From Rhodanobacteraceae bacterium (GTDB taxonomy: Bacteria > Pseudomonadota > Gammaproteobacteria > Xanthomonadales > Rhodanobacteraceae): a DNA stretch of 64,000 bases. The translations under genes and the position numbers were made by a program. Where the stretch lies: positions 2,195,001 to 2,259,000 of the forward strand of contig CP126531.1 in NCBI GenBank assembly GCA_030167125.1. Reading direction: 5' to 3'. Positions within the stretch are counted from its first letter, which is position 1. Every line of letters starts with the position of its first letter. This document shows, in pieces, positions 18,957-27,445 of this stretch. The notes below the pieces were generated by a model. The model worked only from the letters and a program-made list of their open reading frames with translations. It made no database searches and was not told where the DNA came from.

Positions 18957-20423
18957 ATGAACAACAAGACCCGCCGCACCAGCATCGTCGCCACCCTCGG
19001 GCCCGCCACCGACGCGCCCGGCATGCTCGAAAACATCCTGCGCGAAGGCGTGGCCGTGGTGCGCCTGAACCTCTCGCACGGCAAGCCCGAGGATCACCTG
19101 CGGCGCGCGCGTGAGGCGCATGCCGCCGCGGCGAGGCTCAATCGCGAAGTCGGCGTGCTGGCTGACCTGCAAGGCCCGAAGATCCGCGTCGAGAAATTCG
19201 CCAACGGGCCGGTGCTGCTCGAACCCGGCGCCGCCTTCACGCTCGATTGCCGCGCCGACGCACCGCCCGGCGACGCCACGCGCGTCGGCGTCAGCTACCT
19301 CGGCCTGCCGCAGGACGTGAAGGAAGGCGACCGGCTGCTGCTGGACGACGGCCTGGTCGAACTCGAAGTCAAAAAGATCGAGGGCGAGCAGATCCATTGC
19401 CGCGTCACGGTCGGCGGCAAGCTGTCCGACCGCAAGGGCCTCAACCGCAAGGGCGGCGGACTTTCACTCGGCGCGTTGTCGGACAAGGATCGCGCCGACA
19501 TCAAGCTGGCCGCGCAACTGCGCGCCGACTTCCTCGCGGTGTCTTTCGTGCGTTCCGCCGCCGACATCAACGAGGCGCGCGAACTGTTGCGCGAGGCCGG
19601 CGGCAACGCCTGGCTGGTCGCCAAGATCGAGCGCGCCGAGGCCATCGAGAAGCTGGAAGAAATCATCGACGCCTCCGACGCGGTGATGGTCGCGCGCGGC
19701 GACCTCGGCGTCGAAATCGGCGACGCCGAATTGCCGGGTTTGCAGAAGAAGATCATCCGCGAATCGCTGGCGCGCAACCGCGCGGTGATCACCGCGACAC
19801 AGATGCTGCAATCGATGGTCGAGTCGCCGATCCCGACCCGCGCCGAAGTGCTCGACGTCGCCAACGCGGTGCTGGACGGCAGCGACGCGGTGATGCTGTC
19901 GCAGGAATCCGCGGCCGGCAAGCACCCTGACCTCGCGGTCGCCGCGATGAGCCGCATCTGCTTTGGCGCCGAACGCCAGTTCGAACCGACCGAGGACATC
20001 TCCAACCTCACCCACCGCCTCGACCGCACCGACCAGGCCGTCGCGATGGCGGCGATGTTCCTGGCCACGCAAATGCCCGTGCGGGCGATCATCGCGCTGA
20101 CCGAATCGGGCACCACCGCGCAATGGCTGTCGCGCTACCGCTCGTCCGTGCCGATCTACGCACTGACGCCCAGCGCGGAAGCGCGCCGCCGCATGCTGCT
20201 GCTGCGCGACGTTCGCCCGATCCCGTTCGCCGGCCACGACACCTATCCCGCGCTGGTGGTGCGCGAAGCCGTGCGGCAACTGTTCCAGCGCGGCGACCTC
20301 GTTGAAGGCGACCGCGTGCTGCTGACCCACGGCGACCATACCGGCCGCGGCGGCGGCACCAATACGCTGAAGCTGCTGAGCGTGGGCGCGGACGGGATTG
20401 CGGAGAGCTTGCGGGATTTGTAG
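18957..20423 (+). CDS. pyk: pyruvate kinase
   Basis: 488 residues. It converts PEP + ADP to pyruvate + ATP. Visible: TSIVATLGPATD and VVRLNLSHG at the N-terminus, ADLQGPKIRVEKF, catalytic Lys in AKIERAEAIE, metal ligand region MVARGDLGVEIG, ATQMLQSM and PTRAEVLDVANAVLDGSDAVMLS. The C-terminal domain has ALTESGTTA. The ATG is directly preceded by GGCGGG. It lies downstream of ppa across the repeat. Confidence 0.97.
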   Translation: MNNKTRRTSIVATLGPATDAPGMLENILREGVAVVRLNLSHGKPEDHLRRAREAHAAAARLNREVGVLADLQGPKIRVEKFANGPVLLEPGAAFTLDCRADAPPGDATRVGVSYLGLPQDVKEGDRLLLDDGLVELEVKKIEGEQIHCRVTVGGKLSDRKGLNRKGGGLSLGALSDKDRADIKLAAQLRADFLAVSFVRSAADINEARELLREAGGNAWLVAKIERAEAIEKLEEIIDASDAVMVARGDLGVEIGDAELPGLQKKIIRESLARNRAVITATQMLQSMVESPIPTRAEVLDVANAVLDGSDAVMLSQESAAGKHPDLAVAAMSRICFGAERQFEPTEDISNLTHRLDRTDQAVAMAAMFLATQMPVRAIIALTESGTTAQWLSRYRSSVPIYALTPSAEARRRMLLLRDVRPIPFAGHDTYPALVVREAVRQLFQRGDLVEGDRVLLTHGDHTGRGGGTNTLKLLSVGADGIAESLRDL

Positions 20424-20443
20424 GGGCAAATGAGGAGAGCAGG

Positions 20444-20947
20444 ATGTCGAACAAGACGAATCGATGGGGCGTTCTGTTTGCAATCGCAATACTGGCTTTC
20501 TGTTCTCACACGCTGGCTGCCGACGACCAAGTTCAGGTGGTTTCCGAATCCGATCTGAAATCCTTTTGGTTGCCGTCACACGACAATCCTCCACCCCAGT
20601 ATCCGATCGATGCAATCAAGGCCGGCGCGCAAGGCTGCGTGGCTGTTGCTTTGGAAATCCACAGCGATGGCAGCGTCTCCAATGTACGTGTATGGCACAG
20701 CGATTTGACCAATGTCTCTGCGCGTAAGGAAATCGAACAATCTGCCATGCTTTCTGCAATTCAATCGCACTTCGTTCCAGCGCCCATGAACAAACAACGC
20801 ACGTCGGTTTACACATACCAAGTTGTCACATTCTCCTTAAACACGGCTTTGTTTATGGAAAAACTCAAAGCCAAGTGCGAAATGACCGACTTCCCGCAAC
20901 AGGTGCAGGCCATGATCAACTCGACGCAAGCAGGCAAAAAGCCATGA
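20444..20947 (+). CDS. exported TonB C-terminal-like protein
   Basis: 167 residues. A signal peptide (about 1-25, HTLA) is followed by a TonB C-terminal-type fold: NPPPQYPIDAIKAGAQGCVAVALEIHSDGSVSNVRVWHSD. The usual proline-rich spacer is lacking, so it may act as a small periplasmic protein rather than a true energy transducer. It is translationally coupled to the next gene (ATGA overlap at 20944-20947), which looks like a diverged relative. Confidence 0.7.
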   Translation: MSNKTNRWGVLFAIAILAFCSHTLAADDQVQVVSESDLKSFWLPSHDNPPPQYPIDAIKAGAQGCVAVALEIHSDGSVSNVRVWHSDLTNVSARKEIEQSAMLSAIQSHFVPAPMNKQRTSVYTYQVVTFSLNTALFMEKLKAKCEMTDFPQQVQAMINSTQAGKKP

Positions 20948-21393
20948 AAAGGCACAGCTCGACGATCGCGGCCCTTGGCGTGCTGTCCATCTGCATGTCC
21001 GCGCATGCGGCGGTCGGCCCCAACGTACAGGCCGTGCAGCCGGACCATCTGAACGACTATTGGGTGATGACCAACACATCGCTCGACGTGGACGTGCCCA
21101 ACAGCGGCGTGAACCTGAGCAAGCCCACGTGTTCCGCCGTCACCTACATGATCGGTTCGGATGGCGTGACCCGCGACATCGTGGTGCGCAAGACAATTCC
21201 CGACGGCGATTTGAAAACGGTCGCCGCGAGCGCGGTCAAGGACATGCACTACACGCCGGGCGCGAACAACGCCGCGCGCTCGCCGGTGTTCACCTACATC
21301 GTCATCCCCTTCAACCTGCCCGCCGATCCCGCCGCGCGCAAGCAGATCACGGATGCGTGCGTGCTGAAGGATTTCCCGCAGGCATACCGCTGA
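20944..21393 (+). CDS. exported protein, diverged TonB-C-like relative
   Basis: 149 residues with a signal peptide (about 1-23, MSAHA). The body shows the same order of elements as the upstream gene: SAVTYMIGSDGVTRDIVVRKTIPDGDLKTVAASAVKDMHYTPG, then C-terminal FTYIVIPFNLP and a late Cys before DFPQ. Both proteins end with a C-x3-DFPQ segment, which points to a tandem duplication. The start at 20944 overlaps the upstream stop. Function unknown. Confidence 0.65.
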   Translation: MKRHSSTIAALGVLSICMSAHAAVGPNVQAVQPDHLNDYWVMTNTSLDVDVPNSGVNLSKPTCSAVTYMIGSDGVTRDIVVRKTIPDGDLKTVAASAVKDMHYTPGANNAARSPVFTYIVIPFNLPADPAARKQITDACVLKDFPQAYR

Positions 21394-21460
21394 TCGTCCG
21401 GGGCATCGTCTGAAGCGGCGTCGCAGGGCGGCCGCCGCTTTCCTGCTTGAACGCGCGCGC

Positions 21461-21982
21461 TTATCTTGCGCCCAACGCGGCGACGCAAATCTGTCCACCG
21501 GTCTTGACGTAATCGCCGTTGCCGAGATCGGAAGGCTCGACGCCCAGCAGCGCTTCGCAAAAGTCACCGCCGCGCACCACGTCCACCCAGCGTAGTTGCC
21601 CGCCCTTCTCGCCCGAGTAGAACGCCTGGTCGCCGTAGCCGGAAACCGGCGTCAATCCATTGCGCTGGTCGCGTTCCATCTCGTCGTCCTTTGCGCGCGT
21701 GATCACCGTGATGCGCTTTCCGCTCGAATCGAAGATGCAGCTCATGTAGGTCGGATCGCCGGCATTCATGTCATCCGAATGGCCGTCGTCGGCCTTGAAC
21801 AGGCTGAGCGGGATTTTCATGTTCGACTGCACCGCGGGCTGCAACTTGGCGCAGTACGTCTTGGCGTCGACGCCGGCCTTCGCGGGCGCAGTCGGCGCTG
21901 CCGTGCTGGCGGCATTCGAGCACGCGGCCAGCACGACCAGGATTGCGGAAAGGACGAATAGTTTGTAATTGAAGGTACGCAC
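21461..21982 (-). CDS. predicted lipoprotein, DUF3558-like
   Basis: 173 residues from a GTG start at 21982, which follows a GGGAGAG ribosome site. Lipobox LAAC-S at residues 18-22 after a hydrophobic stretch. The body has cysteines at CAKLQPAVQ, MSCIFDSS and DFCEALLG and resembles small DUF3558-type lipoproteins, like the 24005-24562 gene. The much longer open frame (to 22561) runs through the neighbour and is not real. Outer-membrane or periplasmic location expected; function unknown. Confidence 0.65.
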   Translation of the reverse strand: MRTFNYKLFVLSAILVVLAACSNAASTAAPTAPAKAGVDAKTYCAKLQPAVQSNMKIPLSLFKADDGHSDDMNAGDPTYMSCIFDSSGKRITVITRAKDDEMERDQRNGLTPVSGYGDQAFYSGEKGGQLRWVDVVRGGDFCEALLGVEPSDLGNGDYVKTGGQICVAALGAR

Positions 21983-22038
21983 GATGCTCTCCCGGTTGAT
22001 CAGTGCGCGCCGGCCGGCGCGTGAAGGTGGCAGCGGAT

Positions 22039-22467
22039 TCAACTGGCCTTGAGGTCCCAATGCGGTTTCCTGGGCACGACCGGCTTCGCATGGCCCGGCG
22101 GAATCGGCTGCGGATTCAGCGCAGCCTTGTTCTTGCCGCCGACGAAAATGATGCCGTGTGTGCTCGACGCGTCCGCGTGCCGTTCGATCGGAACGCCCGG
22201 CTGCGGCTTTACCTTCGATGCATCGATGGCCTTCGGCGCGAACGCGTGCGGCTTCGCATGCAGTGGCGAGACCGCGGCCGGCACATGCACGTTCGACTTC
22301 GCAACGTACGGTCGGTGCGGGTGTTCGGGTGCTGGAATGCAGTGCCCGGCCTTGGCACGGTAACCGGGCGGGCAATCTGCCATCGCGGTTGGCACGGTCA
22401 CCGCGCCAAGGAGGCAAGCGGCAACGATCCAGCCGCGGCGATTCGACGGACGTTTCTGATGTTGCAT
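22039..22467 (-). CDS. exported proline-rich protein with NPQPIPPG motif
   Basis: 142 residues. A signal peptide (about 1-30, TAMA) precedes DCPPGYRAKAGHCIPAP, then a His/Pro/Lys-rich low-complexity region, and a C-terminal ALNPQPIPPGHAKP. The NPQP(I/L)PPG motif recurs in uncharacterised exported bacterial proteins. No catalytic residues are evident. First codon ATG at 22467, after AGGAGAGCC. It lies between two lipoprotein genes on the same strand. Confidence 0.6.
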   Translation of the reverse strand: MQHQKRPSNRRGWIVAACLLGAVTVPTAMADCPPGYRAKAGHCIPAPEHPHRPYVAKSNVHVPAAVSPLHAKPHAFAPKAIDASKVKPQPGVPIERHADASSTHGIIFVGGKNKAALNPQPIPPGHAKPVVPRKPHWDLKAS

Positions 22468-22496
22468 GGTGGCTCTCCTGATCGAGTGAAGGTGCG

Positions 22497-22946
22497 CTAC
22501 GGCTTTCTGCCCGCAGCGAAGTCGTCGGCCGACAGCACCGCGAAACTGCCGCCCCAGGCATGCGCGTAGTCCGCGCTGTGGATGAAGTTCTGAGTGGTGC
22601 CGAGATAACCGTCCCGTCCCGGCAGGATCTGGATCATCACCACGCCGCCCCGTTGCGCATCGATCGCACCGGCGTGCGCGGCGGCGGCGCAGATCGATGA
22701 CGCATCGGTGTACACGCCGCTGCCGGTCACCGATTCCGGCGCGGGCTTGCCGACTGGACAGCGGAACAGATAACTCTTGCCGTTCATGCCGCGCAGGTTC
22801 AGATCGAGCGGACTGGTGCGCCAGTCGATGGCCGGCGGCGCGGGCGTCCGATGCGCATGCCGGCACGCGGCCAACGGCACGACCGCGATCGATGCAATCG
22901 CGATGCGACAGAAGGCGGAGCGCAAGAAGGCAGGCGGCTTCATCAT
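22497..22946 (-). CDS. LCCL-domain lipoprotein
   Basis: 149 residues. Signal sequence with lipobox (PLAAC, Cys at about 28), then an LCCL-type domain: a first Cys in YLFRCP, TGSGVYTDASSICAAAAHAGAI, GGVVMIQILPG and a final SF/FAV strand. LCCL domains are small adhesion/ligand-binding folds, uncommon in bacteria but known in proteobacterial lipoproteins. Start at 22946 or 22943 (tandem ATG). It begins 3 bp after the stop of the zinc-ribbon gene and so is co-transcribed. Confidence 0.75.
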   Translation of the reverse strand: MMKPPAFLRSAFCRIAIASIAVVPLAACRHAHRTPAPPAIDWRTSPLDLNLRGMNGKSYLFRCPVGKPAPESVTGSGVYTDASSICAAAAHAGAIDAQRGGVVMIQILPGRDGYLGTTQNFIHSADYAHAWGGSFAVLSADDFAAGRKP

Positions 22947-22949
22947 GAT

Positions 22950-23951
22950 TCATTGCGCCTGCGGGTTGGCGTCCTTCATCGATTCGAGCTTGCCGAGATC
23001 AATCTGCGCGAGTGCATTCTTCAGCGCGTCCATGTCCACGTTGTCACCGCGCACGTCCACGCCGTAGCGCTTCGCCACGATCAGCGAGAGTTCGCCGTGC
23101 TTGTAGTGCGCGTCCCATTTTTCGTGGACGTTGCGGCCGCCGATCGTTTCGTTCTTCTCGTAGCTGTCGCCCTGCTCCGATTGCTGCGCATTCGCCATTT
23201 CCGCGACGCCCGCGAGGCCCGAAAACGCGGTCGCGTCCTTGATCGACACACTGACGCGCGCGTCGCCGGGCCCGCTGAAATCCACGTCGGCCGCACTGGT
23301 CTTGATGCCCATCGCCTGGTCGGCTTCGCCGCGCGGCGTGCCGCGTTGCATGCCGGGCAATGCCGCGGGCAACAGCGATTCGAGCGCGTGGAAATCCGCC
23401 GGGTCATGGCGATGCGCGCCGCCGAGCGAACCGCCGAGCGCGCCCAGCAAACCGCCGACCGCGCCCATCGCTTGTTGCGTGTCCTGTGCATCGGGCGCGC
23501 CGTTGTTGCCGGCCGCCTTGTCGTGCTGCCCGATCTGCCGGCGGGCCTGCGCGACGTTGTTCAACGCCTTGCCGATATCCGACTTGCCCTTCGCGTCGGT
23601 GCCGAGGAGGCTGCCGATCACGTTGCCCGTAACTTGCGCGCCTTGTTGCGTGTCGCCGTTGTGTGACGCATCCTGCGCCTGCGACGAAGTCTGCTGATCG
23701 CCGCCCGCCAGCGCACGCACCTTGTTCGCGACCATGTGGAAGGCGGTGTAGATGCCGACCACGAACAGCAGCAGGATTCCGAAAAGCACGCCCAGCACGA
23801 TCAGTACGGTCTTGTTGCTGCGCGAGGGTGGAGCGGCTGTGGTCTGCACTGGCGCTGCGGAAACCGCGGGAACAGCCTGGAACGCCATGCCACATTGCGC
23901 GCAGCAGCGCGCGTTTTCGGTATTGGGATATTGGCATTGTGGACAGTTCAT
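22950..23951 (-). CDS. zinc-ribbon membrane-anchored protein
   Basis: 333 residues. An N-terminal zinc ribbon (C3-x2-C6 and C17-x2-C20) is followed by a Pro/Ala/Ser linker, one membrane span (about 48-72, VLIVLGVLFGILLLFVVGIY) and a long extracytoplasmic part. That part has a Gln/Gly-rich segment and a conserved-looking C-terminal domain (DVDFSGPGDARVSVSIKDAT.. HEKWDAHYKHGELSLIVAKRYGVDV). ATG 23951 gives the zinc ribbon at the extreme N-terminus; the longer frame to 24248 is a shadow of the neighbour. Function unknown. Confidence 0.7.
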   Translation of the reverse strand: MNCPQCQYPNTENARCCAQCGMAFQAVPAVSAAPVQTTAAPPSRSNKTVLIVLGVLFGILLLFVVGIYTAFHMVANKVRALAGGDQQTSSQAQDASHNGDTQQGAQVTGNVIGSLLGTDAKGKSDIGKALNNVAQARRQIGQHDKAAGNNGAPDAQDTQQAMGAVGGLLGALGGSLGGAHRHDPADFHALESLLPAALPGMQRGTPRGEADQAMGIKTSAADVDFSGPGDARVSVSIKDATAFSGLAGVAEMANAQQSEQGDSYEKNETIGGRNVHEKWDAHYKHGELSLIVAKRYGVDVRGDNVDMDALKNALAQIDLGKLESMKDANPQAQ

Positions 23952-24004
23952 GACGATTTCTCCGCTTGAGGCGCGGGCCGCGCGGGCCCGCGTGGCAGCG
24001 CTAC

Positions 24005-24562
24005 TCAGTGGGCGGCGAAGACCTTCGTGCACAGCGCGCCGAGCTTGCGCGCGAGCGCTTCGCCCCGATCCTTGGTGATCGAGTCCATGGCACCGCTGTT
24101 GTCGTAACCCACGACGTCGGCGTAACAGGTCATGTCGCCCTTGCGGGCGATCAGTGGTCGCCCCCCGGAAAACTTGTTGTACAGCGCCTTGTCGCCGACC
24201 CCGGCGAGAGGGACATTTGCTCCCTGCGAGGTGGTCGCGAGCGACCACCAGAAATTCGCGCTGTCGCCTTGCGCGACGTTGATGGCAACCTGACCATGGG
24301 TCTGCGTTTCATACCTGCACGAGCCAGGCTCCGAGCCATCCTTGCGCGTCGCGGGCGTGACGAGGATGCCGGCCACGTCGGCGGCGGTGATCACGTCGCA
24401 GGGATTGCTGGAAACCTTGTTGCCGCCGTCGTTGGTTGGCGCCGCCGTCGAAGCCGGGCTCATCGTTGCGCCGGTTTGCGAAGGAGCGGCGCTTTGCGAA
24501 CAGGCGCTCAAAACGCACAGTGCGGCGAGGCAGCACGGGACCAATCGAGCCTTTGCGTTCAT
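24005..24562 (-). CDS. predicted lipoprotein, DUF3558-like
   Basis: 185 residues. Lipobox LSAC at about residue 21, a Ser/Thr/Pro-rich linker, then NPCDVITAADVAGIL.. SCRYET, which is the DUF3558-like start (Cys-Asp and a second Cys in CRYE). A GVGDKALYNKF segment and a TCYADV segment follow. Such proteins are often surface lipoproteins of unknown function. It lies downstream of a membrane protein gene and upstream of the zinc-ribbon gene on the same strand. Confidence 0.7.
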   Translation of the reverse strand: MNAKARLVPCCLAALCVLSACSQSAAPSQTGATMSPASTAAPTNDGGNKVSSNPCDVITAADVAGILVTPATRKDGSEPGSCRYETQTHGQVAINVAQGDSANFWWSLATTSQGANVPLAGVGDKALYNKFSGGRPLIARKGDMTCYADVVGYDNSGAMDSITKDRGEALARKLGALCTKVFAAH

Positions 24563-24577
24563 CGCAAGAATCCTCGT

Positions 24578-25288
24578 CTATCGAATCGACAATGCCTGGG
24601 AGAGATGCAGCCATGCAGGCGTGGCTGCCATCCATGTCGCTACATAATCGTTGCCGAACACGAGCGCTCCGCCGATCACGAAGGCCGGGTGCAAGCGGCG
24701 ATGGCGCAAGGTGTCGACGGCGATGCAGGAGAGGACGAGAAGATTGCGCACGGTCGAGGAATCCACCGTCCACGATGTGTAGTGGTTGATGAAGCGCGCC
24801 AGCGCGGCATCCAGCAGCAGGAGCATGGCCAGCAGCATCAGACGCTTGTGCCAGTCGCTGCGTCGCTTGCGCTGGACGATCGCCGAGCCGACGAGGACTG
24901 CGAAGGTGAACAAACTGACCGATCCGAGCGCAAGGAACAGCGGCGCGGGCATATGCGGGGGCATGTGCTCACCACCGAGCCGCGCGGCGGTAATCAACGT
25001 CGCCGAATCTACGACGACGACTGCGATCGCCAGCACAGCTCCGAAGATGCCCAGCCGCATGTGCAGGTCAACGCGATGGCGCGCGACCAGCAGTGCTTGC
25101 GCGAAGAACAGCGCAATCCAGGTCAGCATGATCAAGCCATGCGCGCGCACCAGCACGCTCACACTGCCTAGGTGCGAAAGCAGTGGAACATCGATGCTGA
25201 AACCCGCCAATACCACGACGATCACGCCGATCGCGGCAGCGACGTAGTAGCGGTGTTCTCCAACGTTTGGCAGGACGCGCGCGTTCAT
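24578..25288 (-). CDS. 7-TM membrane protein, copy 1 of a duplicated module
   Basis: 236 residues with about seven spans and conserved polar residues in or near the helices (RAHGLIMLTWIALFFAQALL; RVDLHMRLG; DWHKRLMLLAMLLLLDAALARF). It is clearly paralogous to 25834-26541, with the same (V)HGLxM.xW.ALFF.Q, H.(K)LGI and HKRLMLLA blocks. The spaced histidines could bind heme or metal, but that is speculation. It starts 4 bp after the stop of the periplasmic partner at 25293-25811. Confidence 0.7.
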   Translation of the reverse strand: MNARVLPNVGEHRYYVAAAIGVIVVVLAGFSIDVPLLSHLGSVSVLVRAHGLIMLTWIALFFAQALLVARHRVDLHMRLGIFGAVLAIAVVVVDSATLITAARLGGEHMPPHMPAPLFLALGSVSLFTFAVLVGSAIVQRKRRSDWHKRLMLLAMLLLLDAALARFINHYTSWTVDSSTVRNLLVLSCIAVDTLRHRRLHPAFVIGGALVFGNDYVATWMAATPAWLHLSQALSIR

Positions 25289-25292
25289 GCGA

Positions 25293-25811
25293 TCACTGTG
25301 CTCCCGCTGGCGCGTGCACGTTGTCGTATGTCACGTGCGATTCAGCGTGCACCTTGCGGCCTTTCATCTGCGTGTCCGAAACGGTTTTCAACGTCAGGCC
25401 ATTCGCGGCGATCCAGATCTGGTCGTCCTGGCTCGGCACTGAAGTGCCGGGCGAAATGCGGTGCGCGACATAAACGGTCGCGCGCTGACCATCCACGATT
25501 TCCGTTCGCAGCACCTTGCAATTGGAGTACGACCCGGTTTCGCGCGTGGCGTCCAGAACCTCCTGCGGCGTCATCGGCACCGTCATCCACTTGCCGTTGT
25601 TGATGCGCATCGACAACGTGGTGGTCGTATGGATTTTCTCGAAAGGTTTGCCGTCGACCGTGGACACCTCGTGGTAGGGCGTCTTCGCAAGTTTGGCAGT
25701 GGCGTCCGTAACGGGTTTGCACGAAGCGTCGTCGGCATGGGCTGGAGAGCCGAAGAGCATGCCGGCGATAGCGAACGACGCGACGATGACCATCGAATTA
25801 TGCGTTTTCAT
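25293..25811 (-). CDS. exported periplasmic protein, copy 1 of a duplicated module
   Basis: 172 residues with a signal peptide (about 1-26, PAHA), then DDASCKPVTDA. The C-terminal half has EIVDGQRATVYVAHR and DDQIWIAANGLTLKTVSD, matching the pattern of the 26538-26933 protein (TVDGQAAAVYREQ.. ATIWISRSSGRLL). It may be a lipid- or ligand-binding beta protein. It is followed directly by its 7-TM partner, so the pair probably works together. Confidence 0.7.
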   Translation of the reverse strand: MKTHNSMVIVASFAIAGMLFGSPAHADDASCKPVTDATAKLAKTPYHEVSTVDGKPFEKIHTTTTLSMRINNGKWMTVPMTPQEVLDATRETGSYSNCKVLRTEIVDGQRATVYVAHRISPGTSVPSQDDQIWIAANGLTLKTVSDTQMKGRKVHAESHVTYDNVHAPAGAQ

Positions 25812-25833
25812 TCTGCCTCCCGAGGCGGTGCAG

Positions 25834-26541
25834 TCACGTTACCAATGCGCGCGCGAAATGCATCCACGCGTCCGTGCCCACGCCGACGTAAGCGAGATAA
25901 GTGGCCGCAATAATCAGCGGTGCTCCGAGCAGAAGAGCCGGATGCAGGCAACGGTGCAGCCAGGAATCCGCTGCCACGCACAACAACACGCACACATCGC
26001 CCGCCAGCACGCTCGGCAACGGGGCGTGCACGATGCGCCCGATCGCAGGCGTCAACAGACTCAACGTGGCCAGCAACATCAGCCGTTTATGAAAATCGCC
26101 GCGCCTGCGCATCGCGATCGCACAGGCGACGAAGCCGGCGAACAACGCGACGATCACGCAGTCGTAGCCGAGGATGGCGAGATCGAATTCTGCCGCTGGA
26201 TCGTGCGCATGCACATCGCGCGCGGCCGCGTGGAATGCGACGTAAGGACTGAGGAACAGCATCACGATCGCGAGCGAGACGCCGATGATTCCAAGCTTGC
26301 GGTGCAGCGACACCCGGTGCGTTTCGATCAGGCAGGTCTGCACAAAGAACAGCGCGAACCACGCGAACATCACCAGACCGTGCACGTGCAACAGCAGTGG
26401 CAGCGAATCGCGATGAAAAAGCGGACGCAGGAAATAGGAGCGCGCGAATCCCACGAACACGATCGCGATGATGCCGATCGACGCACCGATGAAGAGCCGG
26501 CGATCGTGCAACCGCGGCAGCGCGCGCGCCGGGACGTTCAC
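25834..26541 (-). CDS. 7-TM membrane protein, copy 2 of a duplicated module
   Basis: 235 residues from a GTG start at 26541 that overlaps the stop of the upstream periplasmic gene (GTGA). About seven spans, with HVHGLVMFAWFALFFVQTCL, RVSLHRKLGIIGVSLAI, DFHKRLMLLATLSLL and CLHPALLLGAPLI aligning to the 24578-25288 protein. Function unknown; the conserved His residues are the best candidates for a cofactor site. Confidence 0.7.
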   Translation of the reverse strand: MNVPARALPRLHDRRLFIGASIGIIAIVFVGFARSYFLRPLFHRDSLPLLLHVHGLVMFAWFALFFVQTCLIETHRVSLHRKLGIIGVSLAIVMLFLSPYVAFHAAARDVHAHDPAAEFDLAILGYDCVIVALFAGFVACAIAMRRRGDFHKRLMLLATLSLLTPAIGRIVHAPLPSVLAGDVCVLLCVAADSWLHRCLHPALLLGAPLIIAATYLAYVGVGTDAWMHFARALVT

Positions 26542-26933
26542 GGCGTCGAACTCCAGCGATAGGAAATGTGGCCCTTGCCCTTGCCGGTGATGTCGCCGTC
26601 CTGTTCCTCGCGCAGCAGGCGGCCCGAGGATCTGGAAATCCAGATCGTCGCGGTCGTCGAGCCGCTGCTGCCCTTGTACTGCTCGCGATATACCGCCGCC
26701 GCCTGGCCGTCCACCGTCTCGTCGCGCAAATACGCGCAGGCGTGATCGCCGAAGGCATAGAGCTTCGGCGTGTCCTGCGCGAAGCCATAGCCGGTCATCT
26801 TCAGCTGCGCGCCGTGGCTGCCGGTCTTGATGTTGGCGGCCCTGATCTTTTGGCAGGCGTCGTCGTCTGCGCGCGCAGCGAGGCTGGCGAGGATGAGCAG
26901 CATCGAGGTGGTGATCAGCATTGGGGTTTTCAT
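26538..26933 (-). CDS. exported periplasmic protein, copy 2 of a duplicated module
   Basis: 131 residues. Signal peptide (about 1-22, AARA), then DDDACQKIRAANIKTGSHG and the shared core DETVDGQAAAVYREQYKG / TIWISRSSGRLLREEQDGDI. Shorter than copy 1 but with the same order of blocks. Two cysteines (ACQK, HACAYL) may form a disulfide. ATG 26933 starts the signal peptide; the longer frame to 27485 is a shadow. Confidence 0.7.
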   Translation of the reverse strand: MKTPMLITTSMLLILASLAARADDDACQKIRAANIKTGSHGAQLKMTGYGFAQDTPKLYAFGDHACAYLRDETVDGQAAAVYREQYKGSSGSTTATIWISRSSGRLLREEQDGDITGKGKGHISYRWSSTP

Positions 26934-26992
26934 CGGTTGCTCCGGGAACAAGGCACAACCCGGCGCCACGGCCGGGTTGCGCGCGCTTCGAG

Positions 26993-27361
26993 TCATTTCT
27001 TCCAGGCGTGTGCAGTCAGGCTGCCGACCCGGTCCTTGCAGGCGTCGCTGACCTTGCTGAAAGTCAACGCGCCGCCATCGGACTTCCAGCGATAAGTACC
27101 GACCTGCTGCGCAGGGCAGGCCCACGGACCACCGGTGTCGGTGAACTTCAGCTGGTCGCCGCTCACCGCGTAATCGCCTTCGACCTTCAGCGTGTCTTTC
27201 TGGCTGCCGCGGAAATGCCCGTTGCCGTCGAAGCTCAGGGTGAAGCCGGAATCCATGTAGGTTCCGGCCGGAAAATCGGCCGCGAGAGCCGGGGCCGCGG
27301 CAAACACGGCGCAACTTGCCAGCACGATCAGCAGACTGGAAAAACCCTTGCGTTTGAACAT
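26993..27361 (-). CDS. small exported lipocalin-like protein
   Basis: 122 residues. A clear signal peptide (1-27, PALA) is followed by a short all-beta domain: FPAGTYMDSGFTLSFDGNGHFRGSQ, VEGDYAVSGDQLKFTDTGG, a Cys pair (ACPAQQVGTYRW.. DACKDRVG). The pattern G-x-Y..F.(D)G.G.(F) and GxYxW resembles small calycin/lipocalin-like proteins. Function unknown; 60 bp upstream of the duplicated module on the same strand. Confidence 0.65.
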   Translation of the reverse strand: MFKRKGFSSLLIVLASCAVFAAAPALAADFPAGTYMDSGFTLSFDGNGHFRGSQKDTLKVEGDYAVSGDQLKFTDTGGPWACPAQQVGTYRWKSDGGALTFSKVSDACKDRVGSLTAHAWKK

Positions 27362-27445
27362 GGCAACCTCCTCGTTGTGTTGCGGGTACGAAAAAAAAGA
27401 ATCCGGCGCGACATCGACATGCCGTCGCGCATTCCTGTTGCGGCT

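Noticed and set aside
22950..24248. 432-residue frame for the zinc-ribbon protein
   Set aside because: The first 99 residues lie opposite or over the neighbouring lipoprotein in another frame; the zinc ribbon at 23951 marks the true N-terminus.
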